A DNA stretch of 64,000 bases from Neomesorhizobium sp963726065 (GCA_963726065.1 CAVSAU010000016.1:752706-816705), one strand, 5' to 3'; numbered from the stretch's first letter, positions 9,232 to 18,612 are shown. Program-made: numbers and translations. The notes: a model not told the origin generated them from the letters alone.

Positions 9232-9894
9232 TCACCCCCCTAGCGCGATGGTCAGCGCAACTAGAAAACAACCGAGCAAGACCATGGAACCGGCGGTCAA
9301 CCACGGCCGGTACCCCACCAGATGTCCGAACGCATAGCCGGCGATCATCATCATCAAAACGGCGATCGAGTTCGAGACGCGGAGTGCAGTCTGGACGTCC
9401 TGAATCAGCAGGAATGGAACAACAATCGGGATCGTCGAGCCGAACACCAGCACAGATACTGCCGCCGCGCCGAGCCAGTCTTCCTTCTCGAGCTTTGCTG
9501 GCGTGCTGCTACCGCTAGATCGAGACAGCGTGGAAAGCAGCTTGTCGAGATCGGCAGCGGTCAATGCCGACGCCACCAGCGGGGGCAGCCTGGAAGCAAT
9601 TGCGGCCCTTGCTTGCTCTGGTGTAGCAGCCCGAAGAACTTGGGACATGGTCTGCCTGTCTGCTGCTCGCTCTGCAAGACAACCCATGAGATACATGATT
9701 GCATCGATGAGCGCCCAGGCCAAATTGCAGCCGATTGCGCCGACCAGCATTGTGCCCACCTCGGGTCGGCCCGACCCTGCAACGCTCAAAGAGCCCGTAA
9801 AGGTAAGCGCCATGATCAGTCCGAAAAGCACTTCGGAAATGCGGTCGATAGGTTCGAGAACACGCCTAGATGAAGCCAGATGCTTCGCGCCCAT
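9232..9894 (-). CDS. VIT/CCC1-like integral membrane protein
   Basis: 220 residues. Two helices near the N-terminus (EVLFGLIMALTFTGSL; MLVGAIGCNLAWALIDAIMYLMG) resemble the opening of the VIT1/CCC1 iron-manganese transporter family, followed by a soluble loop (about 80-135) and three C-terminal helices. The acidic metal-binding loop of true vacuolar transporters is reduced, so transport activity is uncertain. Start ATG at 9894 with AGGGG upstream. Transcribed in the same direction as the DUF3300 pair but 447 bases away. Confidence 0.6.
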   Translation of the reverse strand: MGAKHLASSRRVLEPIDRISEVLFGLIMALTFTGSLSVAGSGRPEVGTMLVGAIGCNLAWALIDAIMYLMGCLAERAADRQTMSQVLRAATPEQARAAIASRLPPLVASALTAADLDKLLSTLSRSSGSSTPAKLEKEDWLGAAAVSVLVFGSTIPIVVPFLLIQDVQTALRVSNSIAVLMMMIAGYAFGHLVGYRPWLTAGSMVLLGCFLVALTIALGG

Positions 9895-10277
9895 TGGCGA
9901 CCCCTAACAATCCGTCATTTTTGCTGTGGACCATCCACATCCGATCGTGAGAAATGCTGCGCTTTGGCTTTTGGTGCCGAATAAGAATACACGATACACA
10001 TTCGAAGGCTCCCAAGGGACGGAAATGAGCGACAATGTTGTTCTCGCCGCGGGATGATGCTGGGCGGCTTGGCGCTCATGCATCCGTTTGACAAATGAAG
10101 ACATCATTGACCTCCACGAAGGCACGCCTTTGGATACGCCGGTACTGGTCATCTGAACTCCGGGAGTCTTGGTCGCTCACTTGCTTCGGACGACTGAACT
10201 ATGTCGCTGTTTCAAATCCGAATACCAACTGTGTCTTTCGTACATTGAGCACAGTGGCGACCCTCGATCTTAAAAAA
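9895..10277. other. Intergenic region, no gene recognised
   Basis: Short open frames on both strands give no recognisable product. The region ends at the tRNA-3'-end-like motif at 10278. Confidence 0.35.
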
Positions 10278-10295
10278 TGGTGGGCCCGGAGGGAC
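10278..10295 (-). repeat. tRNA 3'-end-like motif, possible attachment-site copy 1
   Basis: TGGTGGGCCCGGAGGGAC. On the minus strand this reads as CTCCGGGCCCACCA, the acceptor stem plus CCA of a tRNA gene, but no T-loop or cloverleaf follows, so it is not a tRNA. A near-identical copy (one base missing, one changed) is at 27592-27608 in the same orientation. Such duplicated tRNA ends are what integrating elements leave. It also abuts the truncated end of the kinase pseudogene. Confidence 0.35.
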
Positions 10296-10299
10296 GTGT

Positions 10300-11175
10300 T
10301 CAATTAATTGATTTCATTGGCTTTTTTGTGGGCGTCAGCATCAGGATGTTGATTGCACTATCGACCACATCAACGAGGTCGAATTCCGGCAATTCAATGT
10401 CGCTCCTTTTCTTGAGCATTCCACGAAGGCGGAAAATAATGTCCCCAGCCCGCTGGTCGTCATAGCTAATGTCGGCGAGAATCTCCCGGACGAGGTTCAA
10501 GTCGGGCGCTTTTCCTTTGAGGATAGCTTGGGCGCTTCAGCATTGTTGCGGATCGCGCCTATCGGCTGGTTCAGTTCATGAGCGATCGACGCCGAAAGCG
10601 CCCCCGCAGTCGCTGATTGGTTGAGGTGCACGAGTTCAAGCAGGCGCGAACCTGGATTCGCTCTCCGCAGCGAAGCGGCAGCGCCGCTCAACGAGTAGCC
10701 CGGTGATGACAATGGCTTGCAATGCGAGGACTGCGAAGACGGCCGATATCTGGGGCCAATATTCTTCCCAGATGTTCGGCTGCTGGATGCTCAACGCGGT
10801 CTCGGGAGGAAGTGCATCTTCCGATAAGCCCCAGCGCTTCAGTTGCCGGGCGTCGGCAAAAAACGTGTGTGGCATTTCGACGTCTACGATCGGCTTTCCC
10901 GCGAGAGCGTCCAATGCAAGGCCGGCGACGGCGTCGCCCATGGACTCGAAGGTGGCCGCGTTCCCGCCGACCCCGCCGTGGCCGATTTCTCGGCCAAGTA
11001 TCGGGCCATGCGCTCGATGTGGGCATCCTCTGGAAACCTGGAGAGGTCCAGAAAATTCCGAGAACAGATCGATCTTGCCTGCTGTCGCCTCAAGTAGCCG
11101 TTTCCCGGCGTTCAGCGATCGAAGTTGCCGGTAGCCGCTCATCATAGGGATAGAGAATGAGCACGCGCGGAGACC
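10300..11175 (-). pseudogene. Decayed sensor histidine kinase (periplasmic ABC-sub-binding-like sensor, TM, HisKA)
   Basis: Minus-strand fragments in at least three frames line up in the order of one protein: VLILYPYDERLPAT (about 11160), KRLLEATAGKIDLFSEF, then FLDLSRFPEDAHIERMARYLAEK in a different frame, then DALAGKPIVDVE and a TM segment (ISAVFAVLALQAIVITGLL), then LLELVHLNQSATAGALSASIAHELNQPIGAI (HisKA box with the phospho-acceptor His) in another frame, then NLVREILADISYDDQRAGDII. The middle of the sensor domain is missing and the gene stops before any ATPase domain, at 10300. Multiple shifts plus two deletions make this a true pseudogene. Confidence 0.8.
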
Positions 11176-11522
11176 GGCCGGCGATTTCAGCGATCGCAAA
11201 TCCACCATCCAGGCAGATAGCGATTGAGATAGAGACAAGAATTCCGACCGCGTTGTGCACACGTCAGCGCGACCAAACAGGCGGATCGCGCAGCATTGAG
11301 GGACCTCGAAAGCCAAAAGACTTTACCGGGAAAGTAGATCGGGCAGCATTCCACTCCTCTGCAAGCGAACAACTTCCCCAAAGGACATCATCAAGACCTC
11401 GCCCGGACTACCGTTGCGTCAGCTTGGTCGTGCCTATTGGTTAGAGGGTTGGCGCACAGACTCGGACCATCCAATTTGAGCGCTGGCTAGCATCTATCCG
11501 TCATCAACCGGAGGAGGTGGAA

Positions 11523-13286
11523 ATGAGTCGTGGAATCCTAAATTGCAGCATTGGGATCTTGACCGCCGCGACGGTTCTTTGCGGCGCGCACGCTCCCGCA
11601 CAAGCCCAGGATGCGCAAAAGCCGAACATCATGTTCATTATGGGTGATGACATCGGCTGGATGCAACCGAGCATCTACCACCAAGGCCTAATGGTCGGGG
11701 AGACACCCAACATCGATCGCATCGGCAACGAAGGTACGAAATTCATGACTTATTATGCCGAGCAGAGCTGCACGGCTGGTCGCACCGCCTTCATCACCGG
11801 CATGCAGCCGGTGCGGGTCGGCATGGTCCTTCCGGAAATTCCGGGAAGCCCTTCCTACCTGCGTGCCGGCACGCCGCACCTTGCCAAGTTCCTGTATGAT
11901 CTGGGCTATTCGACGGGTGAGTTCGGCAAGAACCATCTCGGAGATACCACCAAATCCCTGCCGACGGCACACGGGTTCCAGGAATTTTGGGGCTACCTCT
12001 ATCATCTCGACGCAATGCAGGGCGTGAGCTTCCCCGACATCAACAAGACGCCGACTGAGCAGGGGATTGCGCCACCTTGCAGAAACACGCCGATACCCGG
12101 CTTGACAGAAAATCCAGCGGCGGTGGATCCAAAGACAACGACATGTCTGACGCCACCGCGTCCGATGCTGGCGTGCAAATCCTCCGACGGGTCACCGGCC
12201 AACCAGACATGCAAGGACGAGGGGCCGCTGACACTCGAACGCTCCAAGACGATCGACGAGGAGATATCAGCCAAGGTCATCGACTTCCTCGACAGGAACG
12301 ACCCCGAGAAGACCCAGAAGCCGTTCTTCGTCTGGTACAACCCGGCGCGCATGCACATCACCACCGTGCTGCCGGACAAGTACCTTAACATGATCGGTGA
12401 GCCGGGCGGTAAGGACTGGGGGATGAACGAAGCCGGCATGAAGCAGATGGACGACAACATCGGCTACGTTTTGAAAAAGCTTGAGGATATGGGCGAACTT
12501 GACAACACCATCGTCGTCTTCACCACTGACAACGGTGCCGAGACAATCACATTCCCCGACGGTGGTGTGACACCTTTCAAGGGTGGCAAGCTTAGCACCT
12601 GGGAAGGCGGCATGCGTGCCCCGCTGGTCGTGCGTTGGCCCGGGCATATCGAGCCCGGTACAGTCAAGAACGACATTTTCTCGGCGCTCGACTGGGTGCC
12701 GACGCTGGTGAACATCGCCGGCGGCCCAAAGGGCGACGAGTTGAAGAAGGAGATCGAGGCCGGCAAGTATCCGGGGATCGTCAAGACCACGCTCGACGGC
12801 ATCGACCAGCGCGACTTCCTTGAAGGCAAGGCGCCATCCGCGCGCAACTCCTTCCTGTATTATTCCGGTAAGGAACCGTCGGCGGTGCGCTACAAGAACT
12901 GGAAAATGTACTTCGCGATGGTGTCCGATGATCCGGCTGGCTTCATTGCCGGAGTGATGCCCTATTCGTGGACGCAGGTCGTCAACATCAAGCGCGATCC
13001 GTTCGAGACCTCGGTCGGACAGCAGATCAAAACACTCTTCGGCATGGGCGGCTCGATCGCTTCACCGTCGAGCACCGCCTACGTCTATGACTGGAACATC
13101 CTGCCCCTCGGCCAGCAGTTGTGGCTAAAGCATCTCGAAACCTACATTAGCTTCCCGCCGCTCCAGGACCCTGCAAGCTACAACCTGGAGCAAGTGATGG
13201 CAACAGGTCCGCCAGATGAAGACAGGTCACGACTGACCTTTCCGATGCCGGACGCCTCGTCAAAGGGGCGTCCCAATTCCAGTTAG
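11523..13286 (+). CDS. Periplasmic arylsulfatase, Cys-type
   Basis: 587 residues from ATG 11523 (GGAGGAGG ends 5 bases before). Signal peptide ends near AQAQDAQ. Metal-binding GDDIGW (Asp42, Asp43) and the sulfatase signature CTAGR (Cys83-x-Ala-x-Arg87) are present, the Cys being the residue oxidised to formylglycine; FGKNHLGD and TTDNGAE blocks complete the alkaline-phosphatase-fold active site. It would hydrolyse sulfate esters after export. Substrate is unknown. No formylglycine-generating enzyme gene is in the window. The gene is followed by small secreted proteins on the same strand that may form one unit with it. Confidence 0.9.
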   Translation: MSRGILNCSIGILTAATVLCGAHAPAQAQDAQKPNIMFIMGDDIGWMQPSIYHQGLMVGETPNIDRIGNEGTKFMTYYAEQSCTAGRTAFITGMQPVRVGMVLPEIPGSPSYLRAGTPHLAKFLYDLGYSTGEFGKNHLGDTTKSLPTAHGFQEFWGYLYHLDAMQGVSFPDINKTPTEQGIAPPCRNTPIPGLTENPAAVDPKTTTCLTPPRPMLACKSSDGSPANQTCKDEGPLTLERSKTIDEEISAKVIDFLDRNDPEKTQKPFFVWYNPARMHITTVLPDKYLNMIGEPGGKDWGMNEAGMKQMDDNIGYVLKKLEDMGELDNTIVVFTTDNGAETITFPDGGVTPFKGGKLSTWEGGMRAPLVVRWPGHIEPGTVKNDIFSALDWVPTLVNIAGGPKGDELKKEIEAGKYPGIVKTTLDGIDQRDFLEGKAPSARNSFLYYSGKEPSAVRYKNWKMYFAMVSDDPAGFIAGVMPYSWTQVVNIKRDPFETSVGQQIKTLFGMGGSIASPSSTAYVYDWNILPLGQQLWLKHLETYISFPPLQDPASYNLEQVMATGPPDEDRSRLTFPMPDASSKGRPNSS

Positions 13287-13336
13287 TCCAAGCCGATCAA
13301 GCTTTTTGCTTATTTGCAGACACTCTGGAGGACTGA

Positions 13337-13678
13337 ATGTTTGAGCCACTGAAATCCCTGTGCGGAGTGGGCAGAACGATTGGTGCATTCGCAATTCTTG
13401 CTCCCGCATTTGCAATTGCCCAGTCCGATCCCGGGAAATTAGCGCGGCGAGTGAACGCTTGGATCCGTCAGTGTAACGGAGGACAATTCTATGAACGGCA
13501 ACCGCATCATCACTACGGCAATCTTTGCGGGCGGCGTGGCGTTATCGACCGCCGGTGCTTTGGCGCAGGAATCCGCCAGAAAGCAGCACGTGCCGCTGGA
13601 AAAAGCCATCGGCCAGGTCAAGGCGACAGGTCCGGTCCCGTCTCTGGCCGTCATCAATTCGCAGGGCGCCACACTTGA
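13337..13678 (+). pseudogene. Signal-peptide ORF that runs out of frame into the next gene
   Basis: ATG 13337 is preceded by TGGAGG at good spacing and encodes a clean signal peptide (IGAFAILAPAFAIAQS). From about 13480 the frame merely shadows the next gene and becomes Arg/Gly-rich. The simplest reading is the 5' end of another secreted-protein gene whose body has been deleted, or a short secreted peptide. Low certainty. Confidence 0.3.
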
Positions 13679-14246
13679 AGGCGGTACGCTTAGCCTCACG
13701 GGCGTATCGAGGAACTCGATCGTCTTTGCCGATCGGCCGGTGCGGGTCGCGGGGCATATCACGACAGAGCAGTTCATCATGCAGTGGGATGAAGGCAAGG
13801 ATAACTTCGCCATCGACCCACCGAACGCGACCATCTCGGTACTCGGCGGCGTGGGGTCCGATGTCAGCGACGCAGTCATAACGTTGAAGGCTCCCAAGCT
13901 CGAAGGCACCACGCTGACGTTCGACGTCACAGTTCTTGAGGGAGATCTGACGGGCGCTGCAGGACCAGCGGCACTCTTCATCGACCACTTCGGCGGTGGC
14001 TTTGGCGGTGGTGGGTTCCATGGGGGTGTCGCGCATGTGGGCAACGCCACGTTCGCCCATGTCGGCGGATATCACGGCGGCGCCTATTGGCATGCTCCTA
14101 TCTATCATGGAGCCTGGTACGGTGCTGGCGCGGTCGCCGGTGCCGCAGTCGCCGGGGCAGCTGTTGGCGCCGCTGTTGGGACCGCCGCTGCCCCATATGC
14201 GTATCCGCCCTACTGCGGCTACTATCCTTATCCCCCATGTTACTAG
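13491..14246 (+). CDS. Secreted protein with Gly/His-rich and Ala/Gly/Pro/Tyr-rich tail
   Basis: 251 residues, ATG 13491 after GGAGGA. Signal peptide (GVALSTAGALAQ), then a beta-rich domain of about 135 residues (QHVPLEKAIGQVKATGP...AGPAALFIDHF). The tail has glycine/histidine repeats (FGGGFGGGGFHGG, GGYHGGAYWHAPIYHG), an alanine/glycine hydrophobic stretch (AVAGAAVAGAAVGAAVG) and a Pro-Tyr-Cys end (YPPYCGYYPYPPCY). The tail could bind metal or the cell surface; no family recognised. Adjacent to the sulfatase, same strand. Confidence 0.7.
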   Translation: MNGNRIITTAIFAGGVALSTAGALAQESARKQHVPLEKAIGQVKATGPVPSLAVINSQGATLEGGTLSLTGVSRNSIVFADRPVRVAGHITTEQFIMQWDEGKDNFAIDPPNATISVLGGVGSDVSDAVITLKAPKLEGTTLTFDVTVLEGDLTGAAGPAALFIDHFGGGFGGGGFHGGVAHVGNATFAHVGGYHGGAYWHAPIYHGAWYGAGAVAGAAVAGAAVGAAVGTAAAPYAYPPYCGYYPYPPCY

Positions 14247-14325
14247 CAGGAAGCCGCTACCAACCCTGTGCGCCATCTCATAAGGCGCAAGCTTGCGACA
14301 TGTCTTAAAACGAAAGCGATCTGCG

Positions 14326-14643
14326 ATGATGACATATCAGTCGAAGTGTGTGCTGCTAACGTTTGCGATCGTTGGTTGTCTTTTTGCCCGGAGCGGGAAC
14401 GCGGCCGAAGAACCCCGCCTTGGAACTGTAGTTCCTAAAGCCGAAATGACCATGTTTTGTCAGAACGCGGCAGCGGCAAGATTTGAAGTGCAACTTGAAG
14501 CCATCACGACAGATCCGCCAGTTGCGCGCGACGGAAAGCTTCTAGTGTTGGGCACGGTGGATAGTGACGACAACGACCGTGATGTCGGCTTCGACTGCCG
14601 CTTCGAGCAAAACGGAGCCTATCTCGGAATAATCGGTGATTGA
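14326..14643 (+). CDS. Small secreted protein of unknown function
   Basis: 105 residues from ATG 14326; a TTG at 14293 would add 11 basic residues. Signal peptide (LLTFAIVGCLFARSGNA), then a short domain with two cysteines (MFCQNAA, FDCRFEQNG) that might pair. No family recognised. Lies 79 bases after the Gly/His-rich protein and may be the last member of the sulfatase-associated group. Confidence 0.55.
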   Translation: MMTYQSKCVLLTFAIVGCLFARSGNAAEEPRLGTVVPKAEMTMFCQNAAAARFEVQLEAITTDPPVARDGKLLVLGTVDSDDNDRDVGFDCRFEQNGAYLGIIGD

Positions 14644-14934
14644 CAAGTCACGGGTGTTGCTCGTCGTAGCGTTAGTTCTGCCCGTCGTGTCTCTGGCCCG
14701 TTTCCTTCAGGACGCAAGAAATTGCCTTGAGCGAGCAGGACTACCATGGCTGACCGCATTGAGATGTCAGTCTGACCTTTGGTTTGACGTATTAGTGACA
14801 GCATTGCGAAAATGAGTGTTGGTCAAAGGGTCTCAGAAGGCGGACCTTCGAAAATCCCGGAAAGAACAGCTGGAACAAACACTTGAGCGTTCCGGTGTTT
14901 GGGGTCACTTTTCGGTGCAACTTCACACCTCGCC

Positions 14935-15111
14935 CTAGCCACCCTGTGCCGCGAGCCGCGGCGTGACGCCAGCGACTTCCTCGCAGAGTTCGACATGCCT
15001 TGCCAGCGCCTGATTCGATAGGACCGCACTGATGGTGGAGATGTCACGGCCGTGATATCTCGGCATCTGCTGAATTTCCTTTAACCTTTCCAGAAGTGCG
15101 AATCGGTTCAT
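14935..15111 (-). CDS. 58-residue small protein downstream of min operon
   Basis: Begins MNRFALLERLKEIQQM at 15111 with a near-perfect AGGAGGAG ribosome site 6 bases upstream, and ends AAQGG. Predicted mostly helical (LLERLKEIQQ, NQALARHVELCEEVAG). It lies 166 bases beyond minE on the same strand. No homologue comes to mind; the strong ribosome site is the main support. Confidence 0.5.
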   Translation of the reverse strand: MNRFALLERLKEIQQMPRYHGRDISTISAVLSNQALARHVELCEEVAGVTPRLAAQGG

Positions 15112-15277
15112 TATACTCCTCCTTTGCTGATCGGGCACGGCCGGTCGGAGCATCGGGCTAACGAGGGTTCTTGAGCCAAAATGACTGAGCAGTTTCAAAT
15201 CCTTTGCCTGATGCGCAATGGCAACTCGTTTCTTGGCCCGCCCGGGGTCGACTAGCGACCGGACACAATCACGGCGA

Positions 15278-15541
15278 TCATGCCGCTTTTTTTGTCGTTT
15301 CAAATGGAATCTCGATATCGACAGCCAGGGTGGAAACCTGCGCGCCGCGTTCCATCTTGACGCTGACCTTGTCGCCATCGACCTGGATGTGCTTGGCGAT
15401 TACCGCAAGGATTTCGTCACGCAGCTTGTTCACCAGATCGGAGTTGCCTACTGAGGCCCGTTCATGAGCAAGAAGTACCTGCAGGCGTTCGCGGGCGGAG
15501 GGAGCTGATGGAGACCGGAAAAAGGAGCGGAAAAGCTTCAT
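15278..15541 (-). CDS. minE: Cell-division topological specificity factor MinE
   Basis: 87 residues: membrane-targeting N-terminus (MKLFRSFF), the MinD-contacting segment (ARERLQVLLAHERAS), and the dimerisation beta-domain (LRDEILAVIAKHIQVDGDKVSVKM). MinE stimulates MinD ATPase and drives the pole-to-pole oscillation that places the division septum at midcell. Start overlaps minD stop as ATGA (15538-15541), so the two are translationally coupled. C-terminal end is short and Lys/Ala-rich. Confidence 0.95.
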   Translation of the reverse strand: MKLFRSFFRSPSAPSARERLQVLLAHERASVGNSDLVNKLRDEILAVIAKHIQVDGDKVSVKMERGAQVSTLAVDIEIPFETTKKAA

Positions 15542-16353
15542 GCCGCTTTCCTCCCGAAGATTTTGCCGAACAAGCCCCGCTTTTCGCCTGGGACCGTGAC
15601 CGGCAGCGTTTCACCTTTGAGACGGCGCGCCGCATCGAAATAGGCCATCGCTGGCACACTTTTCCCATCCGCCAGGGTGATAGGCGATCCCAAATTGGAT
15701 GCACGCAGCACGTCCATGCTTTCCGGTATGATGCCCAGCAACGGGATTGAAAGAATCTCCAGCACGTCGTCCACTTTCAGCATGTCCCCGCGCTGGGCGC
15801 GGACAGGGTCGTATCGAGTGAGAAGCAGGTGCTTCTCCATCCGCTCGCCGCTTTCGGCCTTGAGTGTTTTAGAATCGAGCAGACCAATGATGCGGTCGGA
15901 ATCGCGAACCGAGGAGACCTCCGGGTTGGTCACAACGATGGCGATGTCGGCATGGCGCATGGCCAGCGTTGCGCCGCGTTCGATACCAGCGGGGCTGTCG
16001 CAGATAACCCAGTCGAAAGCCTTCTTCAGCGCGGAGATGACCATCTCAACACCTTCCGATGTCAGGTTGTCCTTGTCGCGGGTCTGTGAAGCGGGCAGCA
16101 GGTACAGCGTCTCCAGTCGCTTGTCGCGGATCAACGCCTGGGTCAGCTTGGCTTCCCCCTGGATGACGTTGACGAGATCGTAGACGACCCGTCTTTCGGC
16201 CCCCATGATCAGGTCGAGATTGCGAAGGCCGACGTCGAAATCCACGACCACGACCTTGTCGCCGTTTTGCGCAAGGGCGGCGCCAAGTGCGGCCGAAGAT
16301 GTGGTCTTGCCGACACCGCCCTTGCCAGATGTGACCACGATGACTTTGCCCAT
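15538..16353 (-). CDS. minD: Septum-site-determining ATPase MinD
   Basis: 271 residues from ATG 16353. Deviant Walker A (GKGGVGKTT, residues about 10-18), switch I (VDFDVGLRNLDL), PAGIE motif (CDSPAGIERGA), and the C-terminal amphipathic membrane-targeting helix (KRGLFGKIFGRK). Binds the membrane in the ATP form, recruits MinC to block FtsZ, and is released by MinE. Middle gene of minC-minD-minE. Confidence 0.96.
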   Translation of the reverse strand: MGKVIVVTSGKGGVGKTTSSAALGAALAQNGDKVVVVDFDVGLRNLDLIMGAERRVVYDLVNVIQGEAKLTQALIRDKRLETLYLLPASQTRDKDNLTSEGVEMVISALKKAFDWVICDSPAGIERGATLAMRHADIAIVVTNPEVSSVRDSDRIIGLLDSKTLKAESGERMEKHLLLTRYDPVRAQRGDMLKVDDVLEILSIPLLGIIPESMDVLRASNLGSPITLADGKSVPAMAYFDAARRLKGETLPVTVPGEKRGLFGKIFGRKAA

Positions 16354-16388
16354 TGACCGTCTCCTGTTGTGTTGCAAGCGCCTTCGGC

Positions 16389-17120
16389 TCAGCCGATTAT
16401 GCCAGTTTTGATCGCTTCGCCTTCTAGCCAGACCTGGACGGACCGCCCGCGCAGCTCCTCCATATCCTCAGCCGTCTTGTAGAAGCCATCGATGGCGATC
16501 AGCTCAGCTTCGAGCTTGCGGCAGAAGATGCGCGCAGACGCGTTGCCAGTCGTTCCTGCCATCGCCCGTCCCCGCAGCGTGCCATAGATGTGAATCGATC
16601 CGCCTGCGACGATCTCGGCACCCGATGCCACCGATCCGACGACGGTCACATCGCCTTCAGGAAAGACGAGCGACTGGCCCGAGCGCACCGGCTGGGTCAC
16701 GACGATTGAGGGTGTGATCCTGGCCGTCAGCGGCCCGGAAAGCGCAATGTTTTCGTCAGCGCCAACCTTTTCGGCCTGCTCCGATATCGGGGCTTCTACG
16801 TCTGGCGCCTCACGCCCGTCGGTCATCCCCGGCGGCAGGTCCAAGCCCAGCAATGAAGGTTTTGCACCTTCGATGCCCATAATTCGTACGTTGCGTGTCC
16901 CCAATTGATCGACGAGTTCACGAAGCTGCGTACGATCAATATCGAGGCCCTCGACATCGAGCACAACGGGACGGCGAAGGAAAAATCCTGCTGAACGTGC
17001 GGCGAGGTCGTCGAGCCGCACCAGCCAGTCCTCGAACGGCAACTCCGGGGTCAGTGCGAGCGTCAGGAAGGAGCGCCCCTTGAGGCGTATCGGCCGGGGT
17101 TGTGTTAACACGTCAGTCAT
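16389..17120 (-). CDS. minC: Septum-site-determining protein MinC
   Basis: 243 residues from the ATG at 17120. The N-terminal FtsZ-antagonist domain (IRLKGRSFLTLALTPE...) is joined by a linker to the C-terminal beta-helix domain with the MinC_C hallmarks SGQSLVFPEGDVTVVGSVASGAEIVAGGSIHIYGTLRGRAMAG and FCRKLEAELIAIDG. Inhibits FtsZ polymerisation near the poles. First gene of the min operon, 35 bases before minD. Confidence 0.94.
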   Translation of the reverse strand: MTDVLTQPRPIRLKGRSFLTLALTPELPFEDWLVRLDDLAARSAGFFLRRPVVLDVEGLDIDRTQLRELVDQLGTRNVRIMGIEGAKPSLLGLDLPPGMTDGREAPDVEAPISEQAEKVGADENIALSGPLTARITPSIVVTQPVRSGQSLVFPEGDVTVVGSVASGAEIVAGGSIHIYGTLRGRAMAGTTGNASARIFCRKLEAELIAIDGFYKTAEDMEELRGRSVQVWLEGEAIKTGIIG

Positions 17121-18072
17121 CTTGGTAAATTTTCGATTGCTTCGGTGTATCGGGGAAATGGTTAATGAAAGGTTAATTTCCAAACCAGCGAGTAGTAAAG
17201 TCTCTGAGCGGGTCACTTCTCAGCGAAAACCCAGGGTCAATTCCTCGCGGAAATCAACACATAAAATGGCGATCGTCAGTTCCAGTACATTCGGAGGGGG
17301 TTGCGCGTGGCTCTCGGAAAAGCCGGGGTACGGATGGCAAGGTGCGATGGTGGCAATGGCCCGTCTCATCGACATGAATCTGAATGAGGTACTCAACGTG
17401 GTGGGCTGGCGGGACACTCTCCCGGCAACGCGTATCAATCCGTCGGATAACGCGTAACGAGATCAGTAAATAGTTCAGAAAGCGAACATCAAATCGCCCG
17501 GGAGCGTGGCCCCTCACCTCGTCGTTTTGCACGTCCAGTCGTGCTATTGGACAACGCGGCTCGAACAGATCCGTACGCACCTGGCGGACGCCCGGTGGCT
17601 AGGTGTAGCCTTGGCAGCGAGTGTTGATGTTGCCGGCTTCCTTACGCAAACTTTGGGACCGACAGTCCGAAAAAGAGTCAAACCATCCTAAGTTGCAGCC
17701 GCTTGTTGCAGGCGAATGGCGTGGTGAGATCGTCGGCTCAGCAGACCTCAATTTTGGCCAGGTCGTGCAGCCAGGCCGAGTTTACCTATGTCATACTGCC
17801 CGCATCGTTGATCACGCGGAATGCAGCCTTCAGATGACCTGGCGTCTTCATGATCATGGCCCCGACTCGGATGAAGATGGAACATCCCGACGCGGCGCTC
17901 TTTTTGAAGCGGATCAGATGGCGTCGCTGAGCCTCTCCCTGGACGTCACAAGGCCCAATTTTCTGACATGCTGCCACGCCTCGAGATGAAACGATTCACG
18001 ATTTATTGCGCGAGGAGGCAGACGGAATATTGCCGGTACAAAGCTGGAGCATGGGAACCCCGCATTGTATAC
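17121..18072. other. 950-base region without a recognisable gene
   Basis: Between the min operon promoter side and the XRE regulator. Open frames on both strands are short and give no family I recognise. A minus-strand stretch around 17786-17977 has a fairly natural composition but no start site. It may hold decayed sequence. Confidence 0.4.
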
Positions 18073-18612
18073 TTACTGACGAACTCGTGGATTGCTGCGA
18101 AGGTCAGATGGAGCGGATTGGTCCGTCGCCTTGGTGTCCCTATTTGCGTCGAGCCCCGCCAATTCCGCTCCCAACGCGGCGATTACGGCCGCCACGCGAC
18201 CACGCACCCGTGGAGGAAGGTGCATCAGCCCCTCGATCAGGCGCCGGCCTTCCGCGCTGGCAATAAAGTCGATGCGCTCATCGACCAGTAGAGGCGAAGC
18301 GTTGGTCTCGGCATTTCCGGGCAAGCCTTCAAAAAAACGACTTGCAGGAACGTCCAGCGACTTGCCGATCTCGTAAAGCATGGATGCGCTCACGCGGTTC
18401 CTCGCGTTCTCGTATTTCTGAAGCTGTTGGAAGCTGATCCCTATGGATCGGGCAAGCTGAGCTTGCGATACGTCCGACTGGACACGAATAGTCGCGATCT
18501 GTCTACCGACGTGCTGATCTGCGGGATGCGGGCAAGATTCGTTATTCGACGATGGGCAAGCCTGGATGACCCGGGGGCGGGTTGATTCCACCAATGCCTT
18601 TCGCAATTGCAT
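18073..18612 (-). CDS. XRE-family transcriptional regulator
   Basis: 179 residues from ATG 18612 (a GTG is directly upstream). Residues about 36-90 form a helix-turn-helix of the cro/C1 type: GRQIATIRVQSDVSQAQLARSIGISFQQLQKYENARNRVSASML. The rest is a helical C-terminal segment typical of rhizobial chromosomal XRE regulators (SAEGRRLIEGLMHLPPRVRGRVAAVIAAL). Cytoplasmic DNA-binding protein; targets unknown. AGGGAG precedes the start closely. Confidence 0.85.
   Translation of the reverse strand: MQLRKALVESTRPRVIQACPSSNNESCPHPADQHVGRQIATIRVQSDVSQAQLARSIGISFQQLQKYENARNRVSASMLYEIGKSLDVPASRFFEGLPGNAETNASPLLVDERIDFIASAEGRRLIEGLMHLPPRVRGRVAAVIAALGAELAGLDANRDTKATDQSAPSDLRSNPRVRQ

Noticed and set aside
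10278..10353. A tRNA gene at 10278
   Set aside because: Only the 3' acceptor-like stretch is present; there is no T-arm, anticodon arm or D-arm.
17080..17457. A small plus-strand ORF upstream of minC
   Set aside because: It begins inside minC's antisense and its tail only faintly resembles helix-turn-helix proteins; no ribosome site.
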